Counted from the first letter of the stretch, positions 53,560 to 63,031 are shown. The stretch is DNA of 64,000 nucleotides from Butyricimonas faecihominis (GCF_033096445.1 NZ_AP028155.1:1741880-1805879); one strand, 5' to 3'. Made by a program: numbers and translations. The notes: generated by a model not told the origin, from the sequence alone.

Positions 53560-54614
53560 AAATCATTAATTGCACTCAAGAAAACTTTTGCACTATTGGT
53601 CCAAGATGAAAACCTTTGTAATTGTTTCATTCGCCCTTCACGTGTACCCCATTTAGGTTGATCAAAATGATGAATTGCATCAATAATAATATCTTTTGAA
53701 GGATTAATACAATATCCCCCCTCTCCCACAACTTCCGGTATCGCAGAACAATTTGAGGCAAGAATTTTACGGTCATACACCATTGCTTCTAATACCGGAA
53801 TACCAAAGCCTTCTTCCAAAGATAAAAAAAGAAAAGCCTTAGCATTCTGTAATAAAATTGCTTTTTCCTCCTCTGTAACAAAACCTGTAATCGAAACATT
53901 ATCAGGAGCATCATCCCAATCTTCTAGTTTTATTCCTGTTATCACAAATCGATATTCTTTCAATATCTCCAAAACTTCCTTTATCAACGGGAAATTCTTA
54001 CTTGGAGCATTTCCAGTTATTGTATAAAAATATGATCCGGGCTCTATTCCCCATTGTCCCAAAATTTCTCTTACACGTTGAATCGTAGGCTCTATCGGTT
54101 TTATATCAATATGATTATATGTAATTAAAGAACTTAGCCCGAAACGCTGTTGAATAGCTTTCGCTGAATAATTAGAAACAGTAAATAATAAATCGACCCT
54201 TTTTAGTCCCAATAATAAATTATAACGGCGATAATACTTCCCTAATAATTGATGTAATGATTTCGGAAATAATTTTCCCATAAAAATCAAATCATGAATC
54301 GTAACACATCTTTTCACCGTTGAAGCGATATAAAGAGGAAATGTATTATACGGAGACCACAAAATATCAACTCCATTCTTTTTGGCCTGACGAGGCAAAT
54401 ACCATTGTTCAAAACTAAAATAACCTCCTTTCAACTTACAAAAAGTAAAATTAACAGGAAATTTGAATTCCTCACAAGGCTCTGCATTATCAATATATAA
54501 GATATATTTATTACAGGAATCTAATTTTGCCAGACATTTTACGATTTCTCGTACGTATGTTCCCATTCCCCTCAAACTCTTATATCCAAATCTAAAATCA
54601 ATTCCAATAATCAT
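53550..54614 (-). CDS. Glycosyltransferase family 4
   Basis: This 354-residue GT-B enzyme begins IIGIDFRFGYKSLRGMGTYV, a mannosyltransferase-like N terminus with the glycine-rich loop, and has KNGVDILWSPYNTFPL, TIHDLIFMGKLFP, TGNAPSKNFPLIKEVLEIL and the E-x7-E-like LSLEEGFGIPVLEAM. It resembles mannosyl- or rhamnosyltransferases of O-antigen loci; with dTDP-rhamnose genes on the same strand either is possible. It starts 2 bp after the previous stop and overlaps the next gene by 10 bp. Confidence 0.88.
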   Translation of the reverse strand: MIIGIDFRFGYKSLRGMGTYVREIVKCLAKLDSCNKYILYIDNAEPCEEFKFPVNFTFCKLKGGYFSFEQWYLPRQAKKNGVDILWSPYNTFPLYIASTVKRCVTIHDLIFMGKLFPKSLHQLLGKYYRRYNLLLGLKRVDLLFTVSNYSAKAIQQRFGLSSLITYNHIDIKPIEPTIQRVREILGQWGIEPGSYFYTITGNAPSKNFPLIKEVLEILKEYRFVITGIKLEDWDDAPDNVSITGFVTEEEKAILLQNAKAFLFLSLEEGFGIPVLEAMVYDRKILASNCSAIPEVVGEGGYCINPSKDIIIDAIHHFDQPKWGTREGRMKQLQRFSSWTNSAKVFLSAINDLCI

Positions 54615-54616
54615 TT

Positions 54617-55654
54617 TTATATGTTTTTTAAAAGCGCACGAATAGATGCTAAAGTACCCTCAATATTAAAATAGTTTTTAGCCCTTTTTCTCCCAGCCTG
54701 CCCCATTCGCTGACGCAAAGATACATCCATTACTAACTTTTCCAATCCTTGTTTCAAAAAACTCACATTCATGGGAGGAACAAGAATTCCGGTTACATTC
54801 TCCTCCACAGCCTCAGGAATACCTCCTACTTTCGTTGCCAAAACAGGAAGCCCACACGCCATAGCTTCTAATATTGAAAGAGAAATTGCCTCATAATAAC
54901 TTGGTAAAATAAAAATATCGCAATCAAAAAGTAGCTCATAAACATTTGTCACATTACCCAACAAATATACATTTTCTAATTTCTCACTCTCAACTTCAGA
55001 CCTCAATACATCTTCTAAAACTCCCGTTCCTGCCACATAAAAACGAACAGGACAGGACAATTGTCTTACTGCCGCTAAAGCCTCAATTATTCCCTTTTCC
55101 CGTTCTAAACGTCCTACATAAACAATTTTAATCTCTTTATCTATAGGTTTTATCAATCTATTTTCATTTAGAATCCTTACTCCATTATAAATAACAAGTT
55201 TTTTAGAATTAAATCCTCTTATCTCATCAACAACCATCCGAGAAACTCCAACAATCTTATCACTACACAAAAATCCTAACGTTATCAAGACATGATAAAT
55301 CCCTTTCTTAATAAACATCGTAGAAGCGGCACTACTATGCTTATAAGCAATTTTACGCACACAATTAGGCAAGAAAGGAGCCATATATATAGCACGATTC
55401 CCATTCAAAACAACAATATCTATTTTGTATTGTCGAATCAATTTTCTCGCAAATGCGATTTCTCGCTTAAAGGAAACCTCATGTTCAACAAAAAATTTAT
55501 ATTCAGAAGGTAATATCTCGTACAATTCTTTACTCCTTACTTGATAAAAAAAGTCATAATACTCTTCTAATTGAGGAAAAACTCTACTCACAAAAATCTC
55601 TCCCCCACCATAAAACTTTGTACAACTAACTATTAACACTTTTCGTTTTTCCAT
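54617..55654 (-). CDS. Glycosyltransferase family 4
   Basis: This 345-residue GT-B enzyme begins KVLIVSCTKFYGGGEIFVSR and has AYKHSSAASTMF, KIVYVGRLEREKGIIEAL and the E-x7-E motif in LPSYYEAISLSILEAMACGL. It should add an internal sugar of the repeat unit on the cytosolic face. Its start lies 29 bp inside the end of the polymerase gene, which indicates tight translational coupling. AT-rich like the rest of the cassette. Confidence 0.88.
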   Translation of the reverse strand: MEKRKVLIVSCTKFYGGGEIFVSRVFPQLEEYYDFFYQVRSKELYEILPSEYKFFVEHEVSFKREIAFARKLIRQYKIDIVVLNGNRAIYMAPFLPNCVRKIAYKHSSAASTMFIKKGIYHVLITLGFLCSDKIVGVSRMVVDEIRGFNSKKLVIYNGVRILNENRLIKPIDKEIKIVYVGRLEREKGIIEALAAVRQLSCPVRFYVAGTGVLEDVLRSEVESEKLENVYLLGNVTNVYELLFDCDIFILPSYYEAISLSILEAMACGLPVLATKVGGIPEAVEENVTGILVPPMNVSFLKQGLEKLVMDVSLRQRMGQAGRKRAKNYFNIEGTLASIRALLKNI

Positions 55655-56930
55655 AACTAGCTTTTGTAATTAATTTAAATACGGCAAAAACAAATAACAT
55701 ATAAAAAGAAAGTCGAAATAACAAATTGGGATCATAAGAATACCAACGAGTAATCATGAAAAAAGAAAGCACGAAAAAAAGCATTACATAATAATTGGGT
55801 CTTCGACTCTCATACACGTAATTAATTGTACCTCCCAAATACATTCCTAATAAAAAAGGTCCGATCATCCCTAATATCACGTAAAATGCAAAAACAATGA
55901 TACCACCTCCTCCAAAATCGACATGAATAGTTCCAAGATAGTGAGGATATTTCATGTTTTCCGGGACCAACGAAGGAGGCAATATACAGGTAATCAAATA
56001 CCCTCCTAATAATTCAATACGATCCACAACACTAATAAATATTTCCCGCACACTGCCAATAACAGCATTTCCTCCATAAAGTAATTCTGATTGATTATTT
56101 ATTAATATATCTCCTCGTTCTTCATTACCACCCAACAAAGGCAAATTATTTTTAAAACGATCTATGATCCTCAATAAAAACAGACCAATTGTTGAAAAAA
56201 TAATTATCCAACTTGATTTAAACTTATTCTCAAAAAAATAAAAAAAGAAGATTAACACCGGTGGCACCATTAACATACGTGTTCCCCTAGATAATGCAAA
56301 CAAAAGATACCAAGCTAATATAAAACCGATAACAATATTGTAAATAGGAGAAGGACGGTAAATAAACAATAAGAAAAAGAAAATATAAAAATACACGGCA
56401 AAGCCGCTTATACTTTCAAGATTTTCCCTATAAAGATCATATAAATCTCCTTCAGCAAATAATAAATTTGTTCCTTGACGCTGTAAATAATACAAAATCA
56501 AAATACAAACTGCAACACAAACCCAAAACCATACAAAAGATTTTTCTTTCTCTTTTAAGAAAGAAAAAGTCGTTCGTTCCCGAGTCTTATTACCATTAAG
56601 TCTTACAACTAAAATAACTCCTGCGAATACTAGCAAATTTAGCATTGCCGATATGCCATAATATTCCATACTCTGAAATTGTTCATAAGGACTTAACTGA
56701 ATTCCAGCCCAATTATACAGATAATGAACATTATAAGTAAACATGAAAATAAACATCAACATCGGCACTTGCATGTTCCGGACATAATACATGACAAGGA
56801 CATTTACAACCAACAATGTATAAACCAATAATTTATCCCAACCCATCAACAAATACCCAGACAAGACGAAAACTATCGCCGAGAGTATTATGATTTTTAA
56901 TATTATATCATTCTTATTTACCCATATCAT
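55626..56930 (-). CDS. Wzy-like O-antigen/capsule polymerase
   Basis: This 434-residue protein has about 11-12 hydrophobic helices and no other domain: for example IILSAIVFVLSGYLLMGW, ILVVRLNG, YFYIFFFLLFIYRPSP and LLFALSRGTRMLMVPPVLIF. The large loop between helices (about 265-330) holds GGYLITCILPPSLVPENMK. The O-PS polymerase family is poorly conserved, so the call rests on topology and on position between two glycosyltransferase genes downstream of wzx and wzz. It overlaps the upstream GT2 gene by 4 bp and the next GT4 gene by 29 bp. Confidence 0.75.
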   Translation of the reverse strand: MIWVNKNDIILKIIILSAIVFVLSGYLLMGWDKLLVYTLLVVNVLVMYYVRNMQVPMLMFIFMFTYNVHYLYNWAGIQLSPYEQFQSMEYYGISAMLNLLVFAGVILVVRLNGNKTRERTTFSFLKEKEKSFVWFWVCVAVCILILYYLQRQGTNLLFAEGDLYDLYRENLESISGFAVYFYIFFFLLFIYRPSPIYNIVIGFILAWYLLFALSRGTRMLMVPPVLIFFFYFFENKFKSSWIIIFSTIGLFLLRIIDRFKNNLPLLGGNEERGDILINNQSELLYGGNAVIGSVREIFISVVDRIELLGGYLITCILPPSLVPENMKYPHYLGTIHVDFGGGGIIVFAFYVILGMIGPFLLGMYLGGTINYVYESRRPNYYVMLFFVLSFFMITRWYSYDPNLLFRLSFYMLFVFAVFKLITKASYGKTKSVNS

Positions 56931-57865
56931 GATAGTACCGCTCTCATTTTTTTCAACAACAAATATATTCCTTTAGCCATCCACCGAGGCAAGTGATAAT
57001 ATACCCTATAAACTAATGGATGATTCTGAAAATTCACACTTTTCAAAATTCTATCCGTTTCTTTCCGGTAAAATCCCAAAGCATAATAAGGACGTAACGT
57101 ACGCAAAATCAATCCATCTAATAAGAAAAGACAATCATTTGAAACGCCTTTTTTCAATGTATCCAAAGAAAATATATAACTTTCTTCGGGTGCGTACAAT
57201 TTCTTTGAAAGCCGATTCTCTATAATTTGATCATTATTATAATATGCAAGCTCTTCATTTAAATAAGCAATAGGTTCTTTCAACGCTATCCGAACCCATA
57301 AATCAATATCTTCTCCCATTTTTAGTGATGTATTAAAACCTCCATTTTTCAAAAATATATCACGGAGAACTATAGTTGCAGAAGTCCACACGGGAGAAAT
57401 AAAAGTTTTTGCATACAAACTAAAATAAGAAATATATCCATACTCAAATGTCGTTTCCAAATCAATCGAAACAGCTTTTCTATTGCCATTCATCATTTCA
57501 ACATAACGACAAGCAAATATTCCCGCATCAGGACAAGTAGAAATTAAAAAAGCGATCCTTTCCAAATAATTGGGAGCCCAAAAATCATCAGCATCCATAA
57601 AAGCCACATAATTTTCCTTCGCCTCCTTTACCCCCCTATTACGTGCGGTAGCAACGCCACTATTAACTTGAGAAATCACTCGTATTCGAGAATCTGTTAT
57701 TCCATTCACGATCTGCAAACTAGCATCCGAAGAACCATCATCAACAATTATAACTTCAAAAAAAGGATATGTTTGGGCTAAAACAGAACCTAAAGTTTGC
57801 TCTATATACGCCTCCTTGTTATACAGCGGGATAATAACTGAAAATCGGACACGAACCTCTTTCAT
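56927..57865 (-). CDS. Glycosyltransferase family 2
   Basis: This 312-residue GT2 enzyme has FSVIIPLYNKEAYIEQTLGS, VIIVDDGSSDASLQIV, SGVATARNRGVKEAKENYVA and the DXD motif FMDADDFWAP. GEDIDLWVRIAL provides the likely catalytic acid region. The C-terminal 60 residues are basic and hydrophobic (LPRWMAKGIYLLLKKM) and may bind the membrane. Its start overlaps the flippase stop as TAATG, so the two are translationally coupled. Confidence 0.88.
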   Translation of the reverse strand: MKEVRVRFSVIIPLYNKEAYIEQTLGSVLAQTYPFFEVIIVDDGSSDASLQIVNGITDSRIRVISQVNSGVATARNRGVKEAKENYVAFMDADDFWAPNYLERIAFLISTCPDAGIFACRYVEMMNGNRKAVSIDLETTFEYGYISYFSLYAKTFISPVWTSATIVLRDIFLKNGGFNTSLKMGEDIDLWVRIALKEPIAYLNEELAYYNNDQIIENRLSKKLYAPEESYIFSLDTLKKGVSNDCLFLLDGLILRTLRPYYALGFYRKETDRILKSVNFQNHPLVYRVYYHLPRWMAKGIYLLLKKMRAVLS

Positions 57866-59403
57866 TATACTTTTCTTCTAATTGAAATAAAACGTTTCAC
57901 AAAAGTAGAGAAACCTGTGTCAAAGATATATAAAAATATACCTAAAACAACCGCATAAACACTGGTAGACCCCAAAGCCCACACAAACCATTCTCCCAAA
58001 TTACTCACATTTAACCAATCCTTCAAAGGACTCACAATCCATTGATTAACTCCTAAGTAAATAATTATCGAGAAAAAAAACATTTTACCGACAATAAGAA
58101 AGTACGATATGAGAGGGAAAGGAAATACCTTCCGATAAAGATAATATGGTTTCCATAGAAAAAGCAAAAAAATTCCAGCTAACATACCACCAACGACACC
58201 AAAAACGCCAAACTTGAATGCAAACAAGATTCCTAAACCAACCGTTAAGCAAGCTTCAACAATAGATATCCAAGCATCATTAAAAAGACGATAAGCGGCC
58301 AAAAAACAAGTGTTTGTATTTGTAAATGCACCCAATGTAAGACAAGCAACAAGAAGATACAAAATAGTGGGAGCTAATACATATTCCTCCCCCAGCCATA
58401 ATGCAATAAAATCTTGAGCTAGAACTAACAAGCCAAATGCAATAATAATTTGTACATAAAAAGACAATGCCAACAATTCTCTGTATACTCGATAAACTTG
58501 TTCACGAGTTGAAGTAACAACCAAATCCCCCACTCCAGCCCAAACATTCTGCATTACAGTCCAAATCATCATATTAATATTATTGAATAACATCATATAA
58601 TTACCAAAATATGTAACCGTAGATAGATTTATAACTGTAGCAATTATAATATTACTACTTTGTTTAGATACATAACTTGAAAAACTTTGAATAGCAATAC
58701 GCTTGGCATCATAAAATACATCATCATAACTTTGAAGCAATTTCCTAAACGACAAATGTGATTTTTGTTCTAAATTATTATAATGAGCTTTATATTGGCA
58801 TAACACATAGTAATGTCCAAAAACTCCAAATACAAGCTCAACAAACAACCAATAAATATAATTACTCGTATAATAAACTAAAACAACCTGTATACAAATC
58901 TTTACATAAGTAATAATATTAGAGGCAATTACAAGAATATAATTTTTTTGATCTGCACGAAACAACACTCTCGGATAACCAAAAAAGAAATTTGCAACTG
59001 CAACAAGAAGAAAAACAACGTAAGCAATATACGAACTCATAATTCCAACTTCAGACTTAGCAGTCAAACTAGGAATTAAAGGGGACAACAATAAACCAAT
59101 AAGCAAAATAGCTAATGCAACATATCGAAAAAAATATCGCATAAGCCACATTAACTCATTTATACGGGATTGATCATTCTCTGCAAGAGGCTTATATAAA
59201 GCTACAGCAACCGATGATGTAACTCCTAATTCCATTAAAAAGAGGAAATCAATCACACTCATTAATGTCGTATTCAATCCCAGGTATTCTGTACCTAGAT
59301 AAACTAAAAACATCTTACGTGCAACAAAATTCACCAGCACGGTTAAGATAAAAAAAAGCAATGTTATTCCGCTATTTAATGCTGTTTTACGTAACCTAAT
59401 CAT
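57865..59403 (-). CDS. wzx: Wzx-type flippase
   Basis: This 512-residue protein has 12-14 hydrophobic helices of the MOP superfamily. The N terminus (SGITLLFFILTVLVNFVARK, then MFLVYLGTEYLGLNTTLMSV and FLFLMELGVTSSVAVALYKP) is typical of the flippases of Bacteroidales capsule loci. It should flip the lipid-linked unit built by the neighbouring transferases. It differs clearly from the flippase in the plus-strand locus, so each locus has its own. It lies 35 bp after the cassette wzz gene. Confidence 0.88.
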   Translation of the reverse strand: MIRLRKTALNSGITLLFFILTVLVNFVARKMFLVYLGTEYLGLNTTLMSVIDFLFLMELGVTSSVAVALYKPLAENDQSRINELMWLMRYFFRYVALAILLIGLLLSPLIPSLTAKSEVGIMSSYIAYVVFLLVAVANFFFGYPRVLFRADQKNYILVIASNIITYVKICIQVVLVYYTSNYIYWLFVELVFGVFGHYYVLCQYKAHYNNLEQKSHLSFRKLLQSYDDVFYDAKRIAIQSFSSYVSKQSSNIIIATVINLSTVTYFGNYMMLFNNINMMIWTVMQNVWAGVGDLVVTSTREQVYRVYRELLALSFYVQIIIAFGLLVLAQDFIALWLGEEYVLAPTILYLLVACLTLGAFTNTNTCFLAAYRLFNDAWISIVEACLTVGLGILFAFKFGVFGVVGGMLAGIFLLFLWKPYYLYRKVFPFPLISYFLIVGKMFFFSIIIYLGVNQWIVSPLKDWLNVSNLGEWFVWALGSTSVYAVVLGIFLYIFDTGFSTFVKRFISIRRKV

Positions 59404-59438
59404 TCCTATTAATTTACACTATACCCATTCTCTCTACA

Positions 59439-60422
59439 TTAATCTCTCGCAAAGACCCTTTTCAGTATTAACCAAATAATCCCACTAAAAATGAAAAGGA
59501 AAGTAAAGACAAAAACAATTACTTTTCTATTAGGCTTATCTGCATTTAATGCAACCTTTGCAGGTTCAATTATAGAAAACAATGTACGTTCCTCTGTAAC
59601 CTTTGCTTGCAACATTTCATACTGTCGAGCAAGCATATTACACAGGTTCAATGACATTTCTAGCTCAATTTGACCACGACTAATAGTTCCCTGCCTATCT
59701 TTCGCCACTTCATAATTATATTTAGCTTGATTGTACATTTTTTCTGCATACCCCATATCATTCAACATTTTTGCTTTTTGAATGCTCGAAACATAAGTTT
59801 GAAGTTTATTAATGGTACTATCCGCAATCAATGCAGCAACAAGAGGATCTTGCATGTCAACTTCGATATTTACCAAACCACTTTTTTTCTCTACCCAAAC
59901 CTCTATTTTATCATTCATCACATCAAGATACATTTCCTGCCAATAGGTATAATAAAAAGGATCCCAATTCAAATTACTATTTTCATCTGATTCTAGACGT
60001 GTTGAAAAGAATAATTTCCCAAATAATTTTAACATCGAATTCCACCAAGGCTTCTTTTGCTCCTTTGTTATATATTCAAAAAGACTCATTTCAGATAAAC
60101 CATTAGGAACAACCTTCATTTGTGCTAAATCTACTAAAAAAGGAGTACTTTTTACAACAACAGGATAAAAATCTAAGGCAATATCTTCTAGGGAAGAATT
60201 ATTAACTGTTAAACCTAACATTGACGCAAAAGAAGCATTCTTGTCTGCACGGTCATTTTTAGAGGCATAAGGAAGTAATTGAACTTTTGTACTGTATTCT
60301 TTAGGTATACTTAAAGCAATTATCACCCCTAATATAACTCCAGCAACTGCAACCTTACATACAAAATAGCGCCTCAACCAAATATATCTACATAAAGCTA
60401 CTAAATCCATTTCTTTTTCCAT
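59439..60422 (-). CDS. wzz: Wzz-type polysaccharide co-polymerase, second copy
   Basis: This 327-residue protein has MDLVALCRYIWLRRYFVCKV before a first membrane helix (about 22-40), IPKEYSTKVQLLPYASKN, a periplasmic helical region (about 215-275), the KVALNADKPNRK motif and a C-terminal membrane helix (about 303-322). It aligns along its length with the Wzz protein encoded at 46319 but is shorter and much more AT-rich at the DNA level. It is the first gene of the AT-rich cassette. Two co-polymerases for one exporter in one locus is unusual; the cassette copy may be specific for its own glycan. Confidence 0.87.
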   Translation of the reverse strand: MEKEMDLVALCRYIWLRRYFVCKVAVAGVILGVIIALSIPKEYSTKVQLLPYASKNDRADKNASFASMLGLTVNNSSLEDIALDFYPVVVKSTPFLVDLAQMKVVPNGLSEMSLFEYITKEQKKPWWNSMLKLFGKLFFSTRLESDENSNLNWDPFYYTYWQEMYLDVMNDKIEVWVEKKSGLVNIEVDMQDPLVAALIADSTINKLQTYVSSIQKAKMLNDMGYAEKMYNQAKYNYEVAKDRQGTISRGQIELEMSLNLCNMLARQYEMLQAKVTEERTLFSIIEPAKVALNADKPNRKVIVFVFTFLFIFSGIIWLILKRVFARD

Positions 60423-60567
60423 AACTTATTAAAACCATTTATTATAAATCAATAATATCCTACAGTCACAAATGTCAAATCAATATAACAATTTAATTTC
60501 GTAAAAGTATAGAAAATTAATAGGCTCACCAAACTATTCTATTCACAAACATTCTAATTTAAATAAT

Positions 60568-60972
60568 TTGCTTCAAAAAAATTATAACAACGTTATTTTA
60601 AACATATTAACAACATCACTCTCCTTTCTTTTTACTAAAAAAATATCGTTAGTGATCACGACACACACCTCTTTTAAAATCATCTCCCGCCCAAGAATAC
60701 ATTGCTCAAGAAATTCCTCTCACCATATATCCCTAATTAAAATCACAAAATCACCCCAGAATACAATCAAACAAATGGATATATTCCCGACTCTCCTTGA
60801 TCTAACAGGAATCCAATCCTCTTGGAGAGGTGTTGGAAGAAGTTTACTCATGAGTGATTCTATTGCTAACTCTAACCGAGAAAAAGAACGTAGAGAAAAC
60901 GCTCAAAAAATCTCAGATATAATCATTCATAGTGACTATTTTAAAACATACCAACTACCAAACAAAAACTAA
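60568..60972 (+). pseudogene. Remnant of a sulfatase/phosphoglycerol-transferase-type protein
   Basis: From about 60724 to 60972 the plus-strand frame reads KSPQNTIKQMDIFPTLLDL, TGIQSSWRGVGRSLLM and KISDIIIHSDYFKTYQLP, which resembles the C-terminal end of sulfatase-fold proteins (the QxDxxPTLLDLxGI pattern). The upstream half of this frame is not like a protein, but bases about 60690-60735 read AQEYIAQEIPLTIYP in another frame, as if a frameshift separates the two. The main part of the gene, with its catalytic residues, is absent. It therefore looks like a decayed 3' end left by deletion. It lies opposite to the flanking capsule genes. Confidence 0.5.
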
Positions 60973-61546
60973 AATCTCATTTCCTTACATTGTGCTACTA
61001 AGATTTTACTACCCTTTCCCTTACGTTCAACTACCTCTCAACCGCTACTTCCCACATCCAAAATCGTTATCCCACCGCCACGTGACGGGAACATAACGTA
61101 AGAGGAAGCGACCAGTAAGGCCCAAGAGATAGTTAAACCATAGAATTAAAGTATTATTACCCAAGGAACAAGCATAACAAATAAAATTATAGCCGAAAAA
61201 ATATCATATAACACAAATTCAACCCAAATGAAGAAGTAATCCTACCCAAATACTCTCTCTTATTCAGAGATTACTCGAAATCCTTCGTAGCTCAAATATT
61301 ACGGCATGAATGAACTTCGAATAAATTTCGAAACATCTCTGAAAAAGGAGGATTATTTCCTTAGGATTTCCCCAGCTTCTCAACAGGTTCTCATTATAAA
61401 CTTAGTTCTACGCAGAGGAATATATTTCGACCCTATAAAAGAAAAAACAAAAATCACGATCACGCCTCTAAAAAAGTCTCTGACGATATAACTCTCATTC
61501 AAATACCTGCAAATATTTACACGATGATTTTAAGCATAGCTATATA
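60973..61546. other. 570-bp region without a supported gene
   Basis: Between the sulfatase remnant and the broken ATPase no convincing gene is seen. A 61-codon frame at 61306-61491 (+) has no recognisable features. The words cttacgtt (about 61019) and aacgtaag (about 61096) form a distant inverted pair. The stretch is probably decayed sequence. Confidence 0.5.
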
Positions 61547-62400
61547 TCATAGCTCTCCCACAACTTTTGTTCCCGGCTCAAAAAACATAATATCATAAAT
61601 AGGGAGATAAGTAATACCATTCTCCTGATAAACCTTTTGTTCATTGGATAATACAAAACCTTGATGTATATTGTATTCCTTTATTTTCAAAAGTTTATTA
61701 AGCGCACTATAAATAGCATAATCTTTTCCTGATTTTATTTCCAACGGCAAAACAGTAAGTTGATCGGCATCATCTATCAGATAATCCACCTCACCATTAT
61801 TTTTGTTATCATAGTAATAGAGATTAAAACCATGCGCACGTAACTCTTGCGCTACGACAGTCTCGTACACGGACCCTAAATTGATACTCCGCACATTCTG
61901 CATGATGGCTTGAATATTATTTTTAAAAAATAAACTGTCAACAAACCCACGTCATTCAGATAAAGTTTGAGTAAATTCTTTCCACAAATCTCCATCAACG
62001 GATAGCTAGGAACGCTGATAGCTCTCACCTCCAAAGCCACTCCCACCGAAATAAGGTAATCAAATTCATCTTCATAATCCGTCATTCGTTTGCCTTTCTT
62101 TTTCTCAATACTTTTTGCTATTATTCGTTTTTTTCTATTTTCAAGATTTGACGGAATAAGATTATAGATACGCTGTATTTTCAATCTGGCATGTTCCTTT
62201 TCATATTTTGAAGCATCAAGGCCGTATAAAGCATGAATATCTTCCTGAATCTTCCGAATGGCCACCACGTTATGTTGCTCCACAAACGTATTCACCGCAT
62301 CAGGCAATCCTCCCACGATCAAATACTTTTTGAACAGTACTTTATTAGAACCTGATTGTAAGTACTTTTCAATATAGCTTTCGACTTTCCGGTATAACAT
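61547..62400 (-). pseudogene. Truncated and frameshifted ATPase with DUF4143 C-terminal domain
   Basis: The minus strand encodes the middle and end of a DUF4143 AAA-type ATPase. Part 1 (62400-61876) begins LYRKVESYIEKYLQSGSNKV and has KKYLIVGGLPDAVNTFVEQH. Part 2 (61903-61547) in another frame has RSINLGSVYETVVAQELRAH, GEVDYLIDD and LPLEIKSGKDYAIYSALNKL. Adding one base to the A5 run at 61924-61920 (minus-strand A's) joins them as FLKNNIQAIMQNVRSINLGS, so a single-base loss caused the frameshift. The N-terminal P-loop domain is missing, so the gene was also truncated. It lies between upxY and the capsule cassette and probably does nothing now. Part 2 keeps the nuclease-like E-x-K motif. Confidence 0.8.
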
Positions 62401-62403
62401 AAT

Positions 62404-62512
62404 ACACTTCTTCTTGGTTTATGCAGACTCAAGGATACACTTTTCCAACAAAAAAGCCACATCAAAAACACACTTTTCGTATATTTTACAAGCTAAATAA
62501 ATACACTTTTCC
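62404..62512 (-). repeat. Four copies of a GAAAAGTGT-type word at exact 33-bp spacing
   Basis: On the plus strand acactt(tt)c begins at 62404, 62437, 62470 and 62503, each 33 bp apart. The copies at 62437 and 62503 share atacacttttcc; the first has acacttc only. The words lie directly upstream of the broken ATPase on its coding strand, so they may be operator sites on one face of the helix or remains of a repeat. Confidence 0.8.
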
Positions 62513-62536
62513 GAAAGAAATAATAAATCTGAATAT

Positions 62537-63031
62537 TTACAACGCCTTTACACAATCTAATGAAACATCCGCACAAACGCCTATCAAACACGGAATATGA
62601 ACCGCAACCCGATGTCCACCAGCCACCTCGACCAACTCCCCCTGAACTCCAGTTAATTCGCCTTGAATCACACGTACACCAGATCCAACCAGAGCCTTTC
62701 CACTCACAACTTCAAGCGATCCGGCATTTTCATTCAAAATCCGCAAACTATCCAACTGTTCGTCCGAAATCACAACCGGGCCCTGTTTCTCTTTTAACAA
62801 CGCAATCACGCCCCCAATTGATAACACGGAAGGTAAATTCATTTCAGAAACACGGACAAAAATACACCCCGTAATCACAGGAATTTCCAATCTCCTCACC
62901 TGCCCGTTTCTCTCGAATTCGACCTTTCGCACAGGTAAATAATTCTCGATTCCTGCTTGTTCCAAACGCTCCTTCACACGTTTTTCCGCCCGAGAAGCAG
63001 TGAAAACTGCATACCAATTCGTCTTCTCCAT
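62537..63031 (-). CDS. upxY: UpxY-type NusG-like transcription antiterminator
   Basis: This 164-residue protein has a NusG N-terminal domain (KTNWYAVFTASRAEKRVKER, ENYLPVRKVEFERNGQVRRL, PVITGCIFVRVSE) and a KOW-type C-terminal domain (GSGVRVIQGELTGVQGELVE). It belongs to the UpxY/RfaH-like paralogues that let RNA polymerase read through long capsule operons in Bacteroidales. Its start overlaps the stop of the CapD-type gene as TAATG. In Bacteroides, upxY is usually the first gene of its locus; here a dehydratase gene lies upstream and about 2.1 kb of gene remnants lie between upxY and the cassette. No UpxZ inhibitor gene is seen. Confidence 0.9.
   Translation of the reverse strand: MEKTNWYAVFTASRAEKRVKERLEQAGIENYLPVRKVEFERNGQVRRLEIPVITGCIFVRVSEMNLPSVLSIGGVIALLKEKQGPVVISDEQLDSLRILNENAGSLEVVSGKALVGSGVRVIQGELTGVQGELVEVAGGHRVAVHIPCLIGVCADVSLDCVKAL

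Noticed and set aside
60568-60723. N-terminal half of the frame containing the sulfatase remnant
   Set aside because: Its composition is that of translated AT-rich non-coding DNA, and part of the expected protein reads in another frame.
61306-61491. Small gene of 61 codons
   Set aside because: No recognisable feature, and it lies in a region of decayed sequence; I could not support it as real.
62404-62512. CRISPR array because of the constant spacing
   Set aside because: The shared word is only about 7-12 bp, there are four copies, and no cas genes are nearby.
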